Shown: positions 8,294 through 16,502 of the stretch, piece after piece
Layout: each line of letters begins with the position of its first letter
Numbering within the stretch: the stretch's first letter is position 1
From: G965276765 sp965276765
GTDB lineage: Bacteria; Actinomycetota; Acidimicrobiia; Acidimicrobiales; Palsa-688
NCBI GenBank assembly: GCA_965276765.1
Contig: OZ255627.1
Span: 4,526,001 to 4,590,000 of the forward strand
Reading direction: 5' to 3'
DNA: 64,000 bases
Notes under the pieces: model-generated
What the model saw: the letters and a program-made list of their open reading frames with translations, nothing else
What the model was told of the DNA's origin: nothing
Databases searched by the model: none
Program-made: the position numbers and the translations under genes

Positions 8294-9192
8294 CCCAGTC
8301 GGGGCAGATCCTGGCGGACGTCGAGGACGGGGGCCATCAGGTCGCCGGTGGATTGGACGCGCTCTAGGACGTCCTGGGGGGAAAATCGCAGCGAATCTGC
8401 GTCCTCATCGGCGACGGCGCGCTCGAGCTCGTCCCAGGTCACGGGGGTGGAGACGCTCGGTCGGTCACGGGCGCGCAACGAGTAGACGGCCACCGTCGTC
8501 TTGAACGACGAGTTCTGGCTCCAGTCGATGAGCACCTTGCCGGGCCGTACCGACTTGTCCTGCGTGCTCACGACCAGGTCGGGGTGGGCCCGCTCGAGCA
8601 CGAGGGTGAGCGACTGGGCAAACTGCCTCGTCTCGGGATACGTCGCCGTTCCTCCGATCGGGACGTAGACCTGCAGTCCCTTGCTCCCCGACGTCTTGGG
8701 CCATGCCGACAGTCCGAGGTGCCCGAGGGCCTCACGGATGATGAGGGCCAGACGACCGCAGGTGACGGCGTCGGCGGGGGCGCCGGGGTCGAGGTCGAAG
8801 ACCACGAATGTCGGTCGCTCGAGGTCGGGCGCGGCGGCGAGCGTCGGGTGCAGCTCGATGGCGGCCAGGTTGGCGGTCCAGACCACGGCGGCCGGCTCGT
8901 CGATCCGGCAGTAGCCGATGTCGCCCATCTCGACGGTGCTCAGCCACGGCGGTCGATGCGACGGGCAGTTCTTCTCGAAGAACGACGCGGCGTCCACACC
9001 GTTGGGCCAACGCCGCAAGGTGACGGCCCGGCCGGCCAGGTGCCGGACGATCACCGGACCGATCTTGGCGTAGTAATCGATCATCTGGCCCTTGGTGAAC
9101 CCGGTGGCCGGCCAGATCACCTTGTCGAGGTTGGACAACGAGAGGGTCCGCTCACCCACCGTGACCTCGGTACCGCGCCCCGATGACGCCAC
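8290..9192 (-). CDS. ligD: non-homologous end-joining DNA polymerase (LigD polymerase/primase domain)
   Basis: A 300-residue stand-alone archaeo-eukaryotic primase of the LigD POL type. It fills gaps and adds (ribo)nucleotides at double-strand breaks held by Ku. The catalytic aspartates sit in VVFDLDPGAP (D133, D135). KTSGSKGLQVYVP (~166-178) and VLIDWSQNSSFKTTVAVYSLR follow, and all are family hallmarks. The N-terminal LSNLDKVIWPATGFTKG and RRWPNGVDAASFFEKNCP are also typical. It lies 5 bp downstream of ku in one operon. Ligase and phosphoesterase domains are absent here and are encoded separately at 21.4-23.0 kb, so LigD is split in this organism. Confidence 0.93.
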   Translation of the reverse strand: MASSGRGTEVTVGERTLSLSNLDKVIWPATGFTKGQMIDYYAKIGPVIVRHLAGRAVTLRRWPNGVDAASFFEKNCPSHRPPWLSTVEMGDIGYCRIDEPAAVVWTANLAAIELHPTLAAAPDLERPTFVVFDLDPGAPADAVTCGRLALIIREALGHLGLSAWPKTSGSKGLQVYVPIGGTATYPETRQFAQSLTLVLERAHPDLVVSTQDKSVRPGKVLIDWSQNSSFKTTVAVYSLRARDRPSVSTPVTWDELERAVADEDADSLRFSPQDVLERVQSTGDLMAPVLDVRQDLPRLG

Positions 9193-9197
9193 GTCGT

Positions 9198-10001
9198 TCA
9201 GGCGCTCTTCGAGCTCTGCCGGTCCTTGGCCGCCGCCAGGCTGGCCTCGAGAGCGGCCATCAGGTCAACGACGGGTGCCGTCTCGGAATCGGGCTCTTCG
9301 GGCGCGGTGATCACCTGTCCGTCGCCCTTGGCCTCGATCATGGCCATGACCTTCTCGCGATGGTCGTCGTGGTAGCGGCCGGGGTCGAAGGGCGCGGAGA
9401 GCGACTCGACGAGCGCCGCCGCCATATCGAGCTCCTTCTTCGTCGGCGACACCGAATCGGTCGTCGGCACCTCGAGATCGACGGGATCGACGACCTCGTC
9501 CTCGTAGAGCATGGTGGCGAGGACCAGGGCCCCGTCGCGAGCTCGGAGGGTCGCCCAGTACTGCTTGGTCCGCAGTACGAACCGGCCGAGCGCGACCTTT
9601 CCGGTCTTGGTCATGGCCTCCACGAGCAGGGCGTAGGGCTTGGCGGCCCGATCGTCGGGCACCAGGTAGTAACTGTGGTCGAAGTAGAGCGGGTCGATCT
9701 CTCCCAGGTCGACGAACTCCTCGATGTCGATGGTTCGCGACGACTCAGGGTCGACCGACGCGAGCTCCTCGGGGTCGATGACGACGTAGCGGCCCCCTCC
9801 GAGGTCGTACCCCTTGACGATGTCGGCGTAGTCCACCTCGTCCCCGTCGGCGGAGCAGACGCGCTTCTGGTTGATCCTGGCCCCGTCGGCGGCGTGCAGC
9901 TGATGAAACCTGACGTCCTTGGAAGAGGTAGCGGTGACGAGCTTGACCGGTACGTTGACGAGCCCGAAGCTCACCGATCCGCTCCAGATGGCCCTGGGCA
10001 T
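9198..10001 (-). CDS. ku: Ku protein, NHEJ DNA-end binding
   Basis: 267 residues. The conserved opening WSGSVSFGLVNVPVKL is followed by the beta-barrel core with KGYDLGGGRYVVIDPEEL and FDHSYYLVPDDRAAKPYALL. The C-terminal helical part carries KKELDMAAALVESL and a lysine/serine tail. Bacterial Ku is a homodimer that rings DNA ends and recruits LigD. The C-terminus is short and only mildly basic. It is the first gene of the ku-ligD(POL) operon and diverges from nurA across 94 bp. Confidence 0.95.
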   Translation of the reverse strand: MPRAIWSGSVSFGLVNVPVKLVTATSSKDVRFHQLHAADGARINQKRVCSADGDEVDYADIVKGYDLGGGRYVVIDPEELASVDPESSRTIDIEEFVDLGEIDPLYFDHSYYLVPDDRAAKPYALLVEAMTKTGKVALGRFVLRTKQYWATLRARDGALVLATMLYEDEVVDPVDLEVPTTDSVSPTKKELDMAAALVESLSAPFDPGRYHDDHREKVMAMIEAKGDGQVITAPEEPDSETAPVVDLMAALEASLAAAKDRQSSKSA

Positions 10002-10095
10002 ACGCCTATTCTCCCCGGAGACGACACGGAGTCAACCGAAGGGGCCATTCCCCCTCCTCCCGAGACAGTCACACCCGGATGACAGGCTGGGTCCC

Positions 10096-11064
10096 GTGAC
10101 CGATCTCGACACCACCGCCGCCCGGCTGGCCGAGCTGCTCACCGTCGGCGGGGCCGACCTGAGCGACCCCACGAGTGGAGACCTCGTCTTCGAGCCCGTC
10201 GTCGAGCTCGCCGCCCTGGCTCGGCGGCCGGCACCCGACGACGTGTGGGCCGTCGACGGCGGTCAGGCCCTCGTCGCCGACGCCCGCTGCCTGCAGCTTT
10301 ACGTCACGAGGGCGGCGACGATGCGGTGGCAGCACGGCGCCTCGGTGCTCGAGGACGAGGGCGAGCTTCGCCCCCACCTGCTCGGCGGCGGCGAGGGAAG
10401 GAGGGCCATCGCCGCCCTCGGATCGCCGGTCGCGCCCGATGCCGGCGCCGACGTCAACCTGCTCAGGGACTGGGGCGAGTGGGAGGCCGTGTCGCGGGCC
10501 GTCGACGCCGCCGATCCCGGTGCCCTCGTGCTCGTCGACGGTGACCTCCAACCGGACTGGCGGATCCCGGCGTGGTGGGTCGCCGGGCTGCTCGAGCGAG
10601 CGGCGGCCCGTAGGGTCGTGCTGGCCGGCGTGACCAAGCACTCGTCGCTATCGCTCGGCGGTGCGCCTCTCCTCGGAGCGCTCGAGCGGCGCGCCGAGGA
10701 CGAGATCGGCGCCCGGGCCTGCTGGTGGGCCCAGGTCGCCGTCACCCGACCCGAGCTCGGCCCCGGCCTTGTCGTCGCCGTCGCTCGCCTCGACCCCGAC
10801 GCCAGGTTCTCGTTCCGGATCGACGTGGCCGGCGGGACCGATGTCCCCGCCGCCATCGGCGCCATCGCCGCGCTCTCCGACGACGCCGCCTTCCCCGGCT
10901 ACCCGTATCCGCTGGCCGTCGCCGACCGGCTGGCGGCCTGCCCGGGCTGGGTGCGAGGCGAGGTGTGGGACCGGGTGGAGGCCGGCCTCGACCGCGCCGG
11001 GGTGCCATCCGACGTCCGCGAGCGGGCCTTCACCGATCGCCACCGGCTCATGGAGCGCAGTTGA
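10096..11064 (+). CDS. nurA: NurA-domain nuclease
   Basis: 322 residues. The RNase-H-like NurA fold is recognised from WAVDGGQALV (D54, first catalytic aspartate), LVLVDGDLQPD (D148/D150), the VVLAGVTKHSSLS strand-lysine motif (K181) and the C-terminal FPGYPYPLAVADRL, which corresponds to the YPYPL segment of archaeal NurA. NurA is a 5'-3' exonuclease and endonuclease that threads DNA with the HerA translocase to resect breaks. The HerA gene follows 64 bp downstream on the same strand, which strongly supports the call. The GTG at 10096 is chosen because it gives a family-like length; the open frame runs further upstream into ku. Confidence 0.83.
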   Translation: MTDLDTTAARLAELLTVGGADLSDPTSGDLVFEPVVELAALARRPAPDDVWAVDGGQALVADARCLQLYVTRAATMRWQHGASVLEDEGELRPHLLGGGEGRRAIAALGSPVAPDAGADVNLLRDWGEWEAVSRAVDAADPGALVLVDGDLQPDWRIPAWWVAGLLERAAARRVVLAGVTKHSSLSLGGAPLLGALERRAEDEIGARACWWAQVAVTRPELGPGLVVAVARLDPDARFSFRIDVAGGTDVPAAIGAIAALSDDAAFPGYPYPLAVADRLAACPGWVRGEVWDRVEAGLDRAGVPSDVRERAFTDRHRLMERS

Positions 11065-11128
11065 CCCGCCGGCCGCGCTCCGGTCGCGCCGTTGACCGCC
11101 GAGAGAGCGAATCCGCCATGCTGGGGCC

Positions 11129-12772
11129 ATGACCGACCCCGCCCACGGCGCCCCAGTGCCGACGCGCCCGCCCGGCCGGGTCGTGCGGGGCCGTCTATTC
11201 GGCCGCAACGTCCTCGACGGTACGTTCCGGGCGGCCCCCGACGAGGATCTCTTCCTCGGCGAGCTCCTCGTTGCCATCGACACCGGGACCGACCGGCGCT
11301 ACCTGTTCCGGATCGTCGACGTCACCTACGGGACCGAGCACAGGGAGCCGGGCTGGGCCGAGCGGATCGCCGGCATGCTGCTCGCCGACGACGAACGGGG
11401 CGAGCAGGGGCTGCACCCGATTCACGAGCAGGCCCGCAGGACCTACCGCGTGGCGGACTGCCGCTGCCTCGGTTACCTGGCGCCCCCCGAGGTCGAAGGC
11501 GGCCGGCGGACGGTGTTCCGCAAGCCCAAGAGCCTGCCAACCCAGTTCTCCGTGGTGGTCGCGCCCGAGGCGGAGGACTTCGCCTTCCTCGCCGAGCGCA
11601 TGGGCGACCTACCGGTCGGCCGGCTTCGCAGCGGCGAGACGGTCGTCGACCTCACCGTCGGCATCCCCGGGTCCTCGCTCGCCAGCCACATCGGCATCTT
11701 CGCCACGACGGGGATGGGCAAGTCCAACCTGATGCAGGTGCTCGCCGCCGGGGTCATGCGGGCCAACGGTCGCTACGGCCTGCTCGTCATCGACCCCCAC
11801 GGCGAATACCGGGCCGCCCTGGCCCGCCACCCGTGGTCGGCCGATGCGCTGCGCACCTACGCCAACCGATCGCTGCCGGCAAGCAGCTCGCTGCGGGTAT
11901 CGCTCGGCGAGCTGAGCGTCGACGACCTGCGCACCGCCTACGAGTGGAGCCGGCCGCAGGAGGAGGCCCTCTACGAGCTCGAGCGCCACTACAGCTCGGA
12001 TCGGACCGGCTCCGACGGGCTGGCGTGGCTCGCCGAGTTCGCCGCCATCGACGACCTCGCCGGCTTCCGCGACGTCGAGCTTTCCGCCCGGGTGGCCCTC
12101 TCGACCCTCCAGGTGGTGCACCGCAGGGCGAGACGCATCGTCACCCTCCGCTGCATCTCGCCCGATCCGGCCCTCTCGGTCGGGGGCCGGATCGTCTCCG
12201 ACCTCCTCGCCGGCAAGGTGGTGCTCGTCGACGTGAGCGGCCTCGGGTCGACCGAAGAGGTTCTCGTCGCTTCGTTCCTCACCCGGCGGATCCTCGACGA
12301 GTGGCAGGGCGCCTACCTCGACGACCCCGGCCGCCACGAGCGGATGCCGACGGTGGCGGTGGCCTTGGAGGAGGCCCAGCGCGTCCTCGCCGGAAGCAAG
12401 GACCGCGAATCCAACGTGTTCCCCCGCCTGGCGCGCGAGGGACGCAAGTTCGGCGTCGGTCTCTGCGCCGTCACCCAGCAACCCCGCCTCCTGAACGACG
12501 AGCTGCTCAGCCAGTTCAACACCTTCTTCATCCTCGGCCTCGCCGACGACAAGGATCGCTCCATCCTGCGCTCGTCCTCCAAGCAGGACATCTCGGCACA
12601 GGGGGCGGAGATCCAGACGCTCATGCCGGGCGAGTGCCTGATCGCCAACCTGGCGGCGCCCTTCGCCGTGCCGGCGGCCATCGACCTGTACGCCGACGTG
12701 GTGCGCACTTCTCCCCCGGCCCCGGCCGCCCGCCCTGCCGCCGCGGCCAACGTGTCGGCCCTGGTGGACTGA
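11129..12772 (+). CDS. herA: HerA-type hexameric ATPase/helicase
   Basis: 547 residues. It has the N-terminal HAS-barrel-like region (GRLFGRNVLDGTF), then Walker A FATTGMGKSN (residues 191-200), LLVIDPHGEY, Walker B with catalytic glutamate VAVALEEAQRVL (~407), and the QQPRLL sensor near residue 450. HerA rings pump double-stranded DNA into the NurA nuclease. In archaea they work with Mre11-Rad50, and here sbcD-sbcC lie 13 kb downstream. The C-terminal ~25 residues are Pro/Ala-rich. The start ATG 11129 is well placed. Because nurA is adjacent, this is more likely a repair HerA than one of the HerA-SIR2 type defence proteins. Confidence 0.88.
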   Translation: MTDPAHGAPVPTRPPGRVVRGRLFGRNVLDGTFRAAPDEDLFLGELLVAIDTGTDRRYLFRIVDVTYGTEHREPGWAERIAGMLLADDERGEQGLHPIHEQARRTYRVADCRCLGYLAPPEVEGGRRTVFRKPKSLPTQFSVVVAPEAEDFAFLAERMGDLPVGRLRSGETVVDLTVGIPGSSLASHIGIFATTGMGKSNLMQVLAAGVMRANGRYGLLVIDPHGEYRAALARHPWSADALRTYANRSLPASSSLRVSLGELSVDDLRTAYEWSRPQEEALYELERHYSSDRTGSDGLAWLAEFAAIDDLAGFRDVELSARVALSTLQVVHRRARRIVTLRCISPDPALSVGGRIVSDLLAGKVVLVDVSGLGSTEEVLVASFLTRRILDEWQGAYLDDPGRHERMPTVAVALEEAQRVLAGSKDRESNVFPRLAREGRKFGVGLCAVTQQPRLLNDELLSQFNTFFILGLADDKDRSILRSSSKQDISAQGAEIQTLMPGECLIANLAAPFAVPAAIDLYADVVRTSPPAPAARPAAAANVSALVD

Positions 12773-12801
12773 ACCGTCGCGGGGGCCCCGGCGGAGCTAC
12801 T

Positions 12802-13239
12802 TCAGCGGCCGCGTGCGTCTTTCCTCAACGGGCCCGGCTGTGGGTCGCCCGCGCTCCGGTTCTCCACCCGCCACACGACCCGCAGAGCTGACCAGTCATC
12901 GTCGATGGCGGCCACCTTGACGTCGACGAGGCCGAGTGGGAGGGCGTGCTCGCGCACCACGTTGTCGGTGATGTCGCTTCGATGGCCGCCCGCACGTCGG
13001 GGCCAGGCGATCCACAGCGCTCCCGCCGGGTAGATCCGCGGGGCCAGCCTCGGCAGCCGGTCAGGGAGCTGATCCTCGGCCGTGAAGAAGCCGACGACGA
13101 CATCGATCGGACCACGTAGGCCGGCCGTCACGATGTCCGCCGGCGGGTCGGTGAGCTGCCACCCGAGCGGCGGATGATCGAGCAGGACGCGGTGGCCCGG
13201 CTTGATCCCCAGCTTGCGGGCCTGGCTTGTGGTCGTCAT
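12802..13239 (-). CDS. DUF3052 family protein
   Basis: 145 residues. It begins ARKLGIKPGHRVLLDHPPLGW, includes DVVVGFFTAEDQLPDRLPRLAPRIYPAGALWIAWPRRA, and closes with the DNVVREHALPLGLVDVKVAAIDDDWSALR block that characterises DUF3052. Family members are common in Actinobacteria and have no known reaction. Its start overlaps the mftR stop by 4 bp (ATGA), so it is probably co-transcribed with the regulator. A mycofactocin link is possible but rests only on this overlap. Confidence 0.78.
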   Translation of the reverse strand: MTTTSQARKLGIKPGHRVLLDHPPLGWQLTDPPADIVTAGLRGPIDVVVGFFTAEDQLPDRLPRLAPRIYPAGALWIAWPRRAGGHRSDITDNVVREHALPLGLVDVKVAAIDDDWSALRVVWRVENRSAGDPQPGPLRKDARGR

Positions 13240-13925
13240 CGCACGCCCGGCGACTCGGCATCCCTTCCGTGATGACGAAAGCCAGCGGCCAGCTCCCCGA
13301 GGGCCTCATCGAGGAGGTCGGCCAGCTCGGCTCCCTCGTTGCGTAGCCACTCCTCGTAGGCGGCGAGGGCGGCACCGAGGGCGGTGTAGCCGATCACCCT
13401 CGGAAGCAGGTCGTCGGGCTCGAGGCCAAGTCGGCCGGCGACGAAGTCGGCCACCACGGTTCTCCACTGGGCGAAGCGGAGGGTGGAGTTGGCCAGCAAG
13501 GTGGGCACACCGAGGATCAGCCCCAGGCGCCGGCGATGCCACGGCACTTGCTCCGGCGACACCCGATTGAACTCGATCACCGACTGGTGCACCGCCTCCA
13601 TCATGGGCACGTCGGGTGAGACGGCGGCGAGCCAGGAGCGCATCCGATCGAGCTCGGACCCGAAGTCACCCCACACCAGGTCCGATTTCGACGGGTAGTA
13701 ACGAAAGAAGGTGCGTCGGCCGATCCCGGCGGCGGCGGCGATGTCGTCAACGCTCGTCTCGTCGAACCCGGCGTCGGCGAAGAGCCGAAACGCGATCCGC
13801 TCCAACTCGGCGTGAGTCGTCGAAGGACGCCGCCCGATGCGAGGCGGATCGATGTCCACCGGTTCCGATCCCTCCACCACTCTCGCCACCCCAAACAATC
13901 CTTTGCCATTGGCACTGAGTGCCAT
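13236..13925 (-). CDS. mftR: TetR-family regulator MftR
   Basis: Up to 229 residues. The HTH domain IGRRPSTTHAELERIAFRLF...VDDIAAAAGIGRRTFFRYYPSKSDLVWGDF matches mycofactocin-system regulators closely, including the RRTFFRYYPSK recognition region and the WGDF that follows. MftR represses mft genes and responds to acyl-CoA in characterised species. The ATG at 13925 is the longest start, but a perfect 15-bp palindrome covers its first codons. A GTG at 13889 with AAAGGA upstream would put the palindrome in the promoter, and may be the real start. It diverges from mftB and overlaps the DUF3052 gene. Confidence 0.88.
   Translation of the reverse strand: MALSANGKGLFGVARVVEGSEPVDIDPPRIGRRPSTTHAELERIAFRLFADAGFDETSVDDIAAAAGIGRRTFFRYYPSKSDLVWGDFGSELDRMRSWLAAVSPDVPMMEAVHQSVIEFNRVSPEQVPWHRRRLGLILGVPTLLANSTLRFAQWRTVVADFVAGRLGLEPDDLLPRVIGYTALGAALAAYEEWLRNEGAELADLLDEALGELAAGFRHHGRDAESPGVR
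13910..13924. promoter_or_regulatory. probable MftR operator
   Basis: The sequence TGGCAC-TGA-GTGCCA is a perfect inverted repeat (6-bp arms, 3-bp centre) between mftR and mftB. Its size and position fit a TetR-family operator controlling both divergent units. That MftR binds it is inference. Confidence 0.65.
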
Positions 13926-13985
13926 TATGCTGCAATCCTGTAGGAGAACATTTTGTCAGGAGGTCGAGGCGATGGGGGGGTTCGC

Positions 13986-14318
13986 GTGACTCAGACGATC
14001 GTGGCTCAGACGATGGAGACGGATCGCCCACCGGCGTTCGATCCTGCGGCCGGCTGGATGCTCCACCCGAGGGTCGCGGTGCGCCCCGAGCGCTTCGGGG
14101 CGCTCCTGTACCACTACGGCACCCGACGGCTGTCCTTTCTCAAGGACCGCAGGCTTCTCGAGGTCGTAGAGGGACTGGCTCGGCACCCATCGGCGCTCGC
14201 CGCCTGCGCCGCCGCTGGGGTGGCGCCCGACGAGCAACGCACCTTCACTGCGGCTCTGGCCCGGCTGGCGAGCAGCGACATGCTCGTGCGATCGCAACTC
14301 GAGGAGGACACCCCGTGA
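13986..14318 (+). CDS. mftB: mycofactocin peptide chaperone MftB
   Basis: About 110 residues (RiPP recognition element) that bind the precursor MftA and deliver it to MftC. The core AGWMLHPRVAVRPERFGALLYHYG followed by TRRLSFLKDRRLLEVVEGLA is characteristic. The start is unsettled. GTG 13986 is in frame but lies 22 nt from the AGGAGG at 13958-13963. That ribosome site is spaced perfectly for an out-of-frame ATG at 13972, separated by a run of seven G. One extra G would put ATG 13972 in frame. ATG 14013 is a further option. The stop overlaps mftC by 4 bp. Confidence 0.87.
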   Translation: MTQTIVAQTMETDRPPAFDPAAGWMLHPRVAVRPERFGALLYHYGTRRLSFLKDRRLLEVVEGLARHPSALAACAAAGVAPDEQRTFTAALARLASSDMLVRSQLEEDTP

Positions 14319-15544
14319 CCACGACTGCGCCCACACCCGGCAGCCTCCGATTGGTCGACCACTTCGAGCAGGGCCTCGACGCACCGATCTGCTTGACCTG
14401 GGAGCTGACCTACGCCTGCAACCTGGCGTGCGTGCACTGCCTTTCGAGCTCGGGGCGGCGTGACCCTCGCGAGCTCACGACCGACCAGGCCAAGGCCGTG
14501 ATCGACGAGCTCGAGCGCCTGCAGGTGTTCTACGTCAACATCGGCGGGGGTGAGCCGACCATCCGATCCGACTTCTGGGACCTCGTCGACTACGCCGTCG
14601 CCCACGGCGTCGGCGTCAAGTTCTCCACGAACGGATCGAGGATCACTCCCGAGGTGGCGGCTCGCCTGGCGGCCAGCGACTACATCGACGTGCAGATCTC
14701 CCTTGATGGTGCGACCGCCGAGATCAATGACGCCGTGCGGGGCGAAGGCTCATACGCGACCGCTCGCCGGGCCATGGCCAATCTGGCCGACGCCGGGTTC
14801 CGTGGCTTCAAGCTCTCCGTCGTCGTGACCCGCCACAACATCGAGCAACTCGACGCCTTCAAGGCCATCGCCGACGACTACGGCGCCCAGCTGCGACTCA
14901 CCCGCCTGCGCCCATCGGGACGCGGCGCCGACGTCTGGGACGAGCTTCATCCGCGAGCCGAGCAGCAACGGGGTCTCTACGACTGGCTCGTCATGCACGG
15001 CGACAACGTCCTGACCGGGGACTCGTTCTTCCACCTCGCCCCCTACGGCGAGAGCCTGCCGGGCCTGAACCTGTGTGGGGCAGGACGGGTCGTGTGCCTC
15101 ATCGATCCCGTCGGTGACGTCTACGCCTGCCCGTTTGCCATCCACGACGACTTCCTCGCCGGCAACGTGCTCGGCGACGGCGGGTTCACCGAGGTGTGGC
15201 GCCGCTCCGCGCTCTTCGAGGAGCTGCGCAGCCCGCAGAGCGCAGGGGTGTGCTCGGCGTGCCAGCACTTCGATTCGTGCCGGGGTGGGTGCATGGCAGC
15301 CAAGTTCTTCACGGGCCTCCCGCTCGACGGGCCGGACCCTGAGTGCGTCAAGGGCTTCGGGGCCGACGCCCTGCTGGCACGTGGCGACGCGGCGCGGCCC
15401 GAGCCGGGACTCGACCACAGCCGGCTGCAGCGGAACGTCCAAGAGCCCGTCGCCGTCACCATAGGGAGCGGCCCGAAGCGGCCGCCGGTCAGCCCGTGCG
15501 CCGAGAGTCCCGTGGCGGGAATGCCGTTCGTGTCGGAGCGCTGA
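14315..15544 (+). CDS. mftC: mycofactocin radical SAM maturase MftC
   Basis: 409 residues. The radical SAM cluster cysteines C35, C39 and C42 are in TYACNLACVHC. The partial TIM barrel continues with VNIGGGEPTIRSDFWDLVDYA and VQISLDGATAEINDAVRG. The C-terminal SPASM domain holds two further Fe-S clusters (NLCGAGRVVC, DVYACPFA, VCSACQHFDSCRGGCMAAK, ECVKGFG). MftC decarboxylates the C-terminal tyrosine of MftA and then cross-links it to valine. GTG 14315 overlaps the mftB TGA, indicating coupling. The ~50-residue tail after the SPASM domain is poorly conserved in appearance. Confidence 0.95.
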   Translation: MTTTAPTPGSLRLVDHFEQGLDAPICLTWELTYACNLACVHCLSSSGRRDPRELTTDQAKAVIDELERLQVFYVNIGGGEPTIRSDFWDLVDYAVAHGVGVKFSTNGSRITPEVAARLAASDYIDVQISLDGATAEINDAVRGEGSYATARRAMANLADAGFRGFKLSVVVTRHNIEQLDAFKAIADDYGAQLRLTRLRPSGRGADVWDELHPRAEQQRGLYDWLVMHGDNVLTGDSFFHLAPYGESLPGLNLCGAGRVVCLIDPVGDVYACPFAIHDDFLAGNVLGDGGFTEVWRRSALFEELRSPQSAGVCSACQHFDSCRGGCMAAKFFTGLPLDGPDPECVKGFGADALLARGDAARPEPGLDHSRLQRNVQEPVAVTIGSGPKRPPVSPCAESPVAGMPFVSER

Positions 15545-15622
15545 CGTGACGTCTGTGCGGTCGATGCGGATCCACGCGACGCCGGAGCGACGCCGCACGA
15601 ATTGAGAAAGGCACGACACAAC

Positions 15623-16438
15623 ATGAGCAAGCTGGAAGGCAAGGTCGCCTTCATCACCGGAGCGGCGCGCGGCCAGGGCCGGAGTCATGCGATCCGGTTG
15701 GCCCAGGAGGGCGCCGACATCATCGCCGTCGACATCTGCGAGCAGATCGACTCGGTGCCCTACCCGATGGCCACGCCCGACGACCTGGCCGAGACGGCCA
15801 AGCAGGTCGAGGCCCTCGATCGCCGCATCTTCACGCAGCAGGCCGACGTGCGCGACGAGGGAGCGCTCAAGGCCGCCTTCGACGCAGGAGTGGCGGCGCT
15901 CGGTCCCGTCGGCATCGTGCTGGCCAATGCCGGCATCGCCCCCATGTCACTCCGTGAGCCGCGCAACGCCTGGCAGGACGTCATCGACGTCAACCTGACC
16001 GGCGTGTTCAACACGGTCGAGACGGCCATCCCATCGATGGTGGAACGCGGCCAGGGCGGTGCCATCGTGCTCACCAGCTCGACGGCCGGCATCAACGGCA
16101 TCGGGGGGCCGAGCCGCGGTGGCCTCGGCTACACGGCCGCCAAGCACGGCGTGGTCGGCCTCATGCGGACCTATGCCAACACCCTCGCCCCGCACTCGAT
16201 CCGCGTCAACACCGTGCACCCGACCGGGGTGAACACCCCCATGGTCGTCAACGACGCCATGCAGGAGTTCCTGGCTCAGGATCCTTCCCTTTCCAACGCC
16301 CTGGCCAACGCCCTGCCGGTCGACATGGTGGAGGCGGTGGACATCTCCAACGCCATCGTCTGGCTGGTCTCCGACGACGCCCGCTATGTCACCGGCGTCA
16401 CGCTGCCCGTCGACGCCGGCTTCACCAACAAGAAGTGA
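15623..16438 (+). CDS. mycofactocin-coupled SDR oxidoreductase 1
   Basis: 271-residue short-chain dehydrogenase. It has the NAD motif FITGAARGQGRSHAIRLAQEGADIIAVD, with the GQGRSHA variant and an insertion after the second strand (EQIDSVPYPMATPDDLAETAKQVEALDRR) that mark the mycofactocin-dependent subfamily. The nucleotide is held tightly there and reoxidised by mycofactocin. Catalytic Ser (LTSSTAG) and YTAAK are present. The C-terminal YVTGVTLPVDAG is typical. ATG 15623 follows GAGAAAGG. It begins 78 bp after mftC and is the first of three paralogues in a row. Alcohol or sterol-like substrates are likely; the exact one is unknown. Confidence 0.9.
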   Translation: MSKLEGKVAFITGAARGQGRSHAIRLAQEGADIIAVDICEQIDSVPYPMATPDDLAETAKQVEALDRRIFTQQADVRDEGALKAAFDAGVAALGPVGIVLANAGIAPMSLREPRNAWQDVIDVNLTGVFNTVETAIPSMVERGQGGAIVLTSSTAGINGIGGPSRGGLGYTAAKHGVVGLMRTYANTLAPHSIRVNTVHPTGVNTPMVVNDAMQEFLAQDPSLSNALANALPVDMVEAVDISNAIVWLVSDDARYVTGVTLPVDAGFTNKK

Positions 16439-16502
16439 CCAGGCCTATCAGGAGACGAGTGCGTCATCAGGTAGTCCAAATCGACCCAGAAGAGGAGTAG
16501 CA

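Noticed and set aside
11129..12772. HerA as part of an anti-phage HerA-SIR2 or HerA-DUF4297 system
   Set aside because: The adjacent gene is NurA-like, not SIR2 or DUF4297, and the neighbourhood is DNA repair.
11092..12891. 599-codon frame overlapping herA
   Set aside because: Arg/Pro/Gly-rich shadow with no motif; HerA Walker motifs are in the other frame.
13927..13989. Small ORF as the mycofactocin precursor MftA
   Set aside because: Too short, and the C-terminal Cys-Gly-Val-Tyr with the modified Val-Tyr pair is not present. Kept only as a curiosity in the findings.
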